Assembly: GCF_000364225.2 (NCBI RefSeq)
Contig: NZ_AQFT02000001.1
Span: forward strand, 4,483,501-4,547,500
From: Eubacterium plexicaudatum ASF492
GTDB taxonomy: Bacteria; Bacillota; Clostridia; Lachnospirales; Lachnospiraceae
Length of the DNA: 64,000 nt
Reading direction: 5' to 3'
The notes beneath the pieces were generated by a model. It did no database searches. It was not told the DNA's origin and saw only the letters and a program-made list of their open reading frames with translations. A program made the position numbers and the translations under genes. Shown piece after piece: positions 59,542-64,000 of this stretch; position 1 is the stretch's first letter; each line of letters starts with the position of its first letter.

Positions 59542-61727
59542 TTACCTTAAAATCTTAATCGTTTTACTCTGTGCATCTATTTCCAAATATAAAGCACTCT
59601 TATACTGTTGAAATTGCTTGTCCCCCACACCCACTGCTGCAGGTATGCCAAGCTCCCCTGCACGTATAGCCATATGAGAATTAGCTCCGCCATACATTGT
59701 AACAAATCCACCTATTTCATGAGAAAAAATCCAATCATAGCCAGGATCCGCACTCGGTATTAAAACAATTTTTCCTTGCAAATCATATGAACCATGTATC
59801 GTTTCCAACAAACAGACATCTCCAGACACTTTACCTGAAGTAATAAAATTCGGTTCCGAATCCGGATAGTAGAATCTGATAGCGTCTTCCGGGTTTATAA
59901 TAACAGGCGGAAGCGTAATCGTCTGTGTGATTTCATAATTTCGTTTTCCCTGTTGAATAGAATACAAAAACTCCGAACGAATGTCCTTCGTTGACGCATA
60001 CATCTCATAAATAGTACGTATATTGATATATGCACACTCCTCCACACCGATACCTTCACGTCGCCCAAAATTCTCAATCAGCTGAATCGCTTTACTTAGG
60101 TTTCTCGTAAATACAAACTTTCCATACTCACGTCCTTCAATCACAGTTTTAATAAAATCCATTAACTCCAGTATATCATTTGTCAGGCCATTTTCAAACA
60201 ATTTATTTTTCAAATCTGTCAGTTGTTTCAAAGAAAGGCGAAATTCTTTTTCATTAATTTCCTGTTGTTCCCCACCTTCTTTCCATTCAAAATACAATTC
60301 CGGCGCTTCGTCATAACGCAGTGAAGTAATATCATAAGTCCCTGGCCGCAGATGTCCGTATTTTTTCAAAAATGCACTTTTTGACAGATTTCGAAAATCT
60401 GTATTCATGCCTGAACTGACCGTATTTACTTCATTCATAAACAATTCATAGTCAGACTCCGTTAAAATACCACAAGTTGTCAATGACTTAAGAATCTGCA
60501 CGGCAATAAATGCCCCTCTGGCCAGTCCTGCAAATGGAAGTGTTCCATACCGCTTACAGTCTTCCAGCAACCAGTATATCTTTTCAATATCTCAAATTCC
60601 GCTTTATCATGTTTCTGAGGATTATCAATCAATCGGTTAATATAATAATTCACCAATTTTTCACTGAGTTCTTCTTCCAACTCTGCAGGAACAAACGAAT
60701 TGAAGCTGACACGCACATCAATATATGGCAATCCCGCAAAATCTACCATTAACGGAAAACTCCTCAGATTACGGTACCCGTAGTTATCTCTTTGATATGC
60801 CCATACACTGTCTGTAATAATTTCTCTGTATAAAGATAATGCCAGTGGTTTTGGACGTATCCCGATCATCTCTGCCGGATTCCAATCAGTCATAACACTA
60901 TAGATTGCCTTTTCTCCACATAAAAAAGGTTTTTTCGTCTGTTCACGACGGATCCTTGCTTCTATGCGGTCCAGTTCTATTTTCTGCTTATTAAGCTCTG
61001 CCGGTCGACCATTTAAACATAGCGTACGCACCTGAAGAATATAAAGTTGTCCATCTTCGGTAAATGCAAACTCAACATCAAGATTTTCCTGTCCGAAAAA
61101 TTCCTCCAGTTCAGCTAATGCATCACATAACTTTTGCATTTCATCTGATGTGTTTTCACATTTGCTCCCTTTAAACAAATAAAATAAAACATTGTCTGTA
61201 CCACTCCCGGATGTGACTGCACTTGTGGAACCGGTATCATTATAATTTATTACATAATAATTTCCAAATGTATTGGGGTCAATTGTAAATGCTACCCCGC
61301 AGGATTTTACGTGCTGAAGCATTGGCTGAACGAGTACCTGATCCTGTGTATTTTCACCGGCACAAGACCCAAGCATTTTCTTCCGTGTATCTCTGTCATC
61401 ATTGCATACAGAATTTTGCTCCTGATTGTTTATATCATAAGATGCTACCACCCGTTCTACCGCATTTATAAAGTTTTCTTTCCCTGATACATCCAATACA
61501 GATTCGAACTTTCCAGCTAAAGATTGTGTAGATGTATCCTCTAAAAGTGAACTGCTGCGCACTATAACAGATTGATTCCATGCGAGTTTCCCATAGTTTT
61601 TTAAAATTCTGTCCCGTGAGTTATTCCAATCCTGCACCGTAAAGCACACTTGTGGTAAAATCTTCGCTTTTTTTATCTTTTGATAAAGTCGCTGCAATGT
61701 CTCTGCCTTTGTTCCTAATTTTTCCAT
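59542..61727 (-). CDS. PEP/pyruvate-binding (PPDK/PEP-synthase-like) protein, one frameshift
   Basis: The first frame (61727-60480) holds the ATP-grasp PPDK N-terminal domain (VIVRSSSLLEDTSTQSLAGK, VLVQPMLQHVKSCGVAFTID, LDVEFAFTEDGQLYILQVRT). The second (60570-59542) ends with the swivelling phosphohistidine domain, YGGANSHMAIRAGELGIPAA (catalytic His). One base added to the four-T run at 60581-60584 gives [20 protein letters not shown] and joins them: about 728 residues. The C-terminal PEP/pyruvate barrel of true PPDK is absent, so it is a PEP-synthase-like transferase of unknown acceptor, as found in several antibiotic- or glycan-modifying enzymes. Confidence 0.75.
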
Positions 61728-61732
61728 TATAG

Positions 61733-63094
61733 CTATAACTCCGCTTTCTCCTGTCTACAATCTTGTATTTCATCCTGTTCTACTTCATCCCAGAATTTTC
61801 CCATAACTTCTTGTTTACGGACTTTCCATAAGCTTTCTGCGATTTCCCTTTGTGTGGCTCCCAGTATATGATCATCTTGGATATATCTTCTACCTTTTCC
61901 CCTGCATTTTCGCAAAAGCAATATGTATAATAACAAACAATTACCAAGATGTAAAATATTCTTTTTCACGCAAACACTCTGACATACTTTGATTAAATAT
62001 TTCTTTTTGTAAAAAAATGCTTTTTTCTTGAGGTATAAGCGTACTCTCTTCCTCATATGTTTTCCAAAACATTGTTAAAATCTTAGATCCGTGTATCATT
62101 GACAATCTTTCACAAATAGAATATAGATTATAAGACAAATAACAATATGGAATCAATATTATATCCGGATGTCCATATAATATCTGACGAAAAAAAGCAC
62201 TACCACTATAACCACATATAATCCCAAGAATAATCATTTTGGGAATAGTCCCTGTTTCCTTTTCTGTATTTATCCCAATTCTTCCCGTTGAGGTTTTGAA
62301 ATATTTTACATCTTCAAATGGATATTCTATTATATTTTCTGTTTTGCAATATTTTTCTATGTGCATTTATCGCTGATTTAAAATAGTATCTACCGTCATC
62401 TTTATAGCTGTATCCGTAGTATTGATGAATCAACAACAAACAAATATCATTTTCTTGTATTTCATCCACAATTATCTTCTGTACGGTTCCTTCATCTTCA
62501 TATTTTCCCAAAACATCACAATACCGGATTTTTCCGTACAGTTCCTCTTTCTCATCTAGAATATTCATCAGTTTCATGTATAACAATAAATCTCCTGCCA
62601 ATATGATGCGCCCCAATAAATACTGTACACCATATTTTAATATATTTAGAAATCCTCCATTCGAAATTTCAGTATAGTCCTGTAATGCAAAAACTGTTGG
62701 TTTCTTTTAACCCCTAGTTTCTTTTAACCCCTAAATAGCTGCTCATATTCGTATGTCCAAATCCCCACGCACTGTTTTTCGCATCCGCATCTATGAGTAT
62801 AAGACGCTCCCATTTTACCTCTGCCTGCATTCTTCCAGTAATCGGCTTTCTAAATATTTTCCTGTTCTCACAATCAATCGTTCCTGAAATAAAGCAGCAA
62901 ATATCTATTCCATATCCCAAGAGTATATCATATGCATTTAATGCTGTCTCCCCCCCCCGTGCCAAGTATAGCAACCTGCTTGTTCTGCAAAGTATGCATA
63001 AGACCTTCCAAATTATCCTCTGCATCGCGAACTGTTCCTGCCAAAATATTCGCTTCGTAAATTTTATCAACACATTCGAACTCTGGAGACACAC
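61733..63094 (-). pseudogene. Broken surface-glycan gene: Rossmann plus sulfotransferase-like parts
   Basis: Pieces in several frames make one large protein. Rossmann part (around 63000-62720): KQVAILGTGG, then LNAYDILLGYGIDICCFISG and ILIDADAKNSAWGFGHTNMS. Middle part (62616-62314): KIRYCDVLGKYEDEG and NDICLLLIHQYYGYSYKDDG. Next (62366-61941): IIEYPFEDVKYF and MIILGIICGYSGSAFFRQIL with YGHPDIILIPYCYL, sulfotransferase-like. Then EDISKMIIYWEPHKGKSQ to about 61790. Breaks occur at the poly-C 62950-62958, at 62366-62368 and near 61895, and there is a TAA after FTSW. More than homopolymer error seems involved. Probably a glycan-modifying enzyme. Confidence 0.55.
62950..62958 (-). repeat. Nine-base G tract in a coding region (C on the plus strand)
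   Basis: The run lies exactly in the GTGGE turn of a Rossmann fold. Eight or eleven Gs would keep VAILGTGGETALNAYD in frame; the nine seen do not. Confidence 0.75.
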
Positions 63095-63121
63095 TATTTC
63101 TTCTCTAGTCCAAACGCCTAT

Positions 63122-64000
63122 CTACCTTTCCATTCTAGTCGGCTGACTCAAAAAATCTTCATAAGCCAATCTTATCCCTTCCTTTAATTCTGTTTTATAC
63201 TTCCATCCCAAAGCTCTCGCTTTACTCACATCAAGCAATTTTCGTGGTGTACCGTTAGGTTTATTGACATCCCATAAAATCTCTCCATTATATCCTACTA
63301 CTTGAGCAACTGTTTCAGCTAAATCCTTTATTGAAAGCTCCTTACCTGTACCTGCATTTACTGTCTCGTTTCCGGTATAATGGTTCATTAAAAATATACA
63401 AAAATCTGCTAAATCATCTACATATAAAAATTCCCGCAGAGCACTTCCGTCTCCCCAACATGTAACAAATGCTGATCCGTTCTCTTTAGCCTCATGAAAT
63501 CTGCGAATCATAGCTGGTAATACATGACTATGAGTAAGATGATAGTTATCATTTGGCCCATATAAATTTGTCGGCATTACAGAAATATAATCCGTTCCAT
63601 ACTGCCGATTCAAATACTCACAATATTTCAAACCACTAATCTTCGCCAACGCATAAGCTTCATTCGTTTTCTCGAGTTCACTCGTTAAAAGACAACTCTC
63701 TGGCATGGGCTGGGGTGCTAGACGTGGATAGATACAAGATGATCCCAAAAATTCTAATTTTTTACAATTATTTTTCCAAGCGGCATGAATTACATTCATT
63801 TCCAAAACCATATTTTCATACATAAAATCTGCTAAAGCTTCAGCATTTGCCGCAATTCCTCCCACTTTTCCAGCTGCTAAAAATACATATCTCGGCTTTT
63901 CCTTTTCAAAAAAATCTTCCACATCGTTTGTCTAGTCAAATCAAGCTCTGCATGCGTACGCAATACTAAATTTGTATATCCTTGCCTTAACAATTCTCTC
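63122..64000 (-). CDS. fcl: GDP-L-fucose synthase, partial at window end, one frameshift
   Basis: The frame 63922-63122 covers [20 protein letters not shown], the SSCIYP (catalytic Ser) and [13 protein letters not shown] (YxxxK) motifs, [20 protein letters not shown], and the C-terminal [20 protein letters not shown]. Upstream sequence to 64000 encodes [16 protein letters not shown] in another frame; one base added to the three-T run at 63927-63929 joins them. Makes GDP-L-fucose from GDP-4-keto-6-deoxymannose for surface glycans. The first 25-30 codons are outside the window. Confidence 0.88.

Overview
The window looks like chromosome from a motile, low-to-moderate GC member of the Firmicutes, most likely Lachnospiraceae. 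This rests on the str/rpoBC ribosomal block, the many GTG/TTG starts behind GGAGG ribosome sites, a motility locus with glycosyltransferases, and sigma-28-like promoters. I did not place it to genus.

Layout. 1-1.3 kb: end of an IS66-family element. 1.4-10.8 kb: a decayed defence/mobile region. It holds a frameshifted DUF1016 nuclease, an Avs-like STAND ATPase that lost its Walker A segment, remnants of an integrative mobilizable element (MobV relaxase, RepA-like ATPase, integrase tail), and an unrecognised three-gene cassette. 10.84-25.82 kb: a second, more complete element of the same family, inserted in the 3' end of tuf. The integrase, excisionase, regulator, RepA-like ATPase and MobV relaxase lie at the tuf end. 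The cargo consists of two DUF1016 nucleases, a PHP-ATPase, a HEPN-like fragment, an IS4-family element, a nuclease with IENR1-type repeats and an unknown protein. A 57-bp second copy of the tuf tail at 10794-10850 marks the far end.

25.8-42.0 kb: the core translation/transcription block, all on the minus strand in the order rpmG-secE-nusG-rplK-rplA-rplJ-rplL-rpoB-rpoC-rpsL-rpsG-fusA-tuf, with an L10 leader. 42.2-50.8 kb: motility-associated genes (FlxA-like, FliD-like, a short flagellin-like protein, several glycosyltransferases). 50.8-55.5 kb: the most interesting candidate system, made of a three-gene operon (a helical protein plus two P-loop ATPases, one DUF2791/BrxD-like) divergent from an XPB-like SF2 helicase, with its own promoters and terminator. 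55.6-64 kb: a surface-glycan or small-molecule locus with an APS-kinase-like enzyme, a nucleotidyltransferase, a class I glutamine amidotransferase, two methyltransferases, a PEP/pyruvate-binding protein, a broken gene containing a poly-G tract, and GDP-L-fucose synthase.

A caveat runs through the annotation. About nineteen genes or gene parts, including the essential rpoB and rplJ, carry frameshifts, and nearly all are repaired by adding one base to a short A/T run. This points to systematic homopolymer undercalling in the assembly, so frameshift-only 'pseudogenes' here may be intact. Deletions of tens to hundreds of bases (Avs Walker A, RepA Walker A, MobV, integrase) cannot be explained that way. 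No tRNA, rRNA or CRISPR array was seen.
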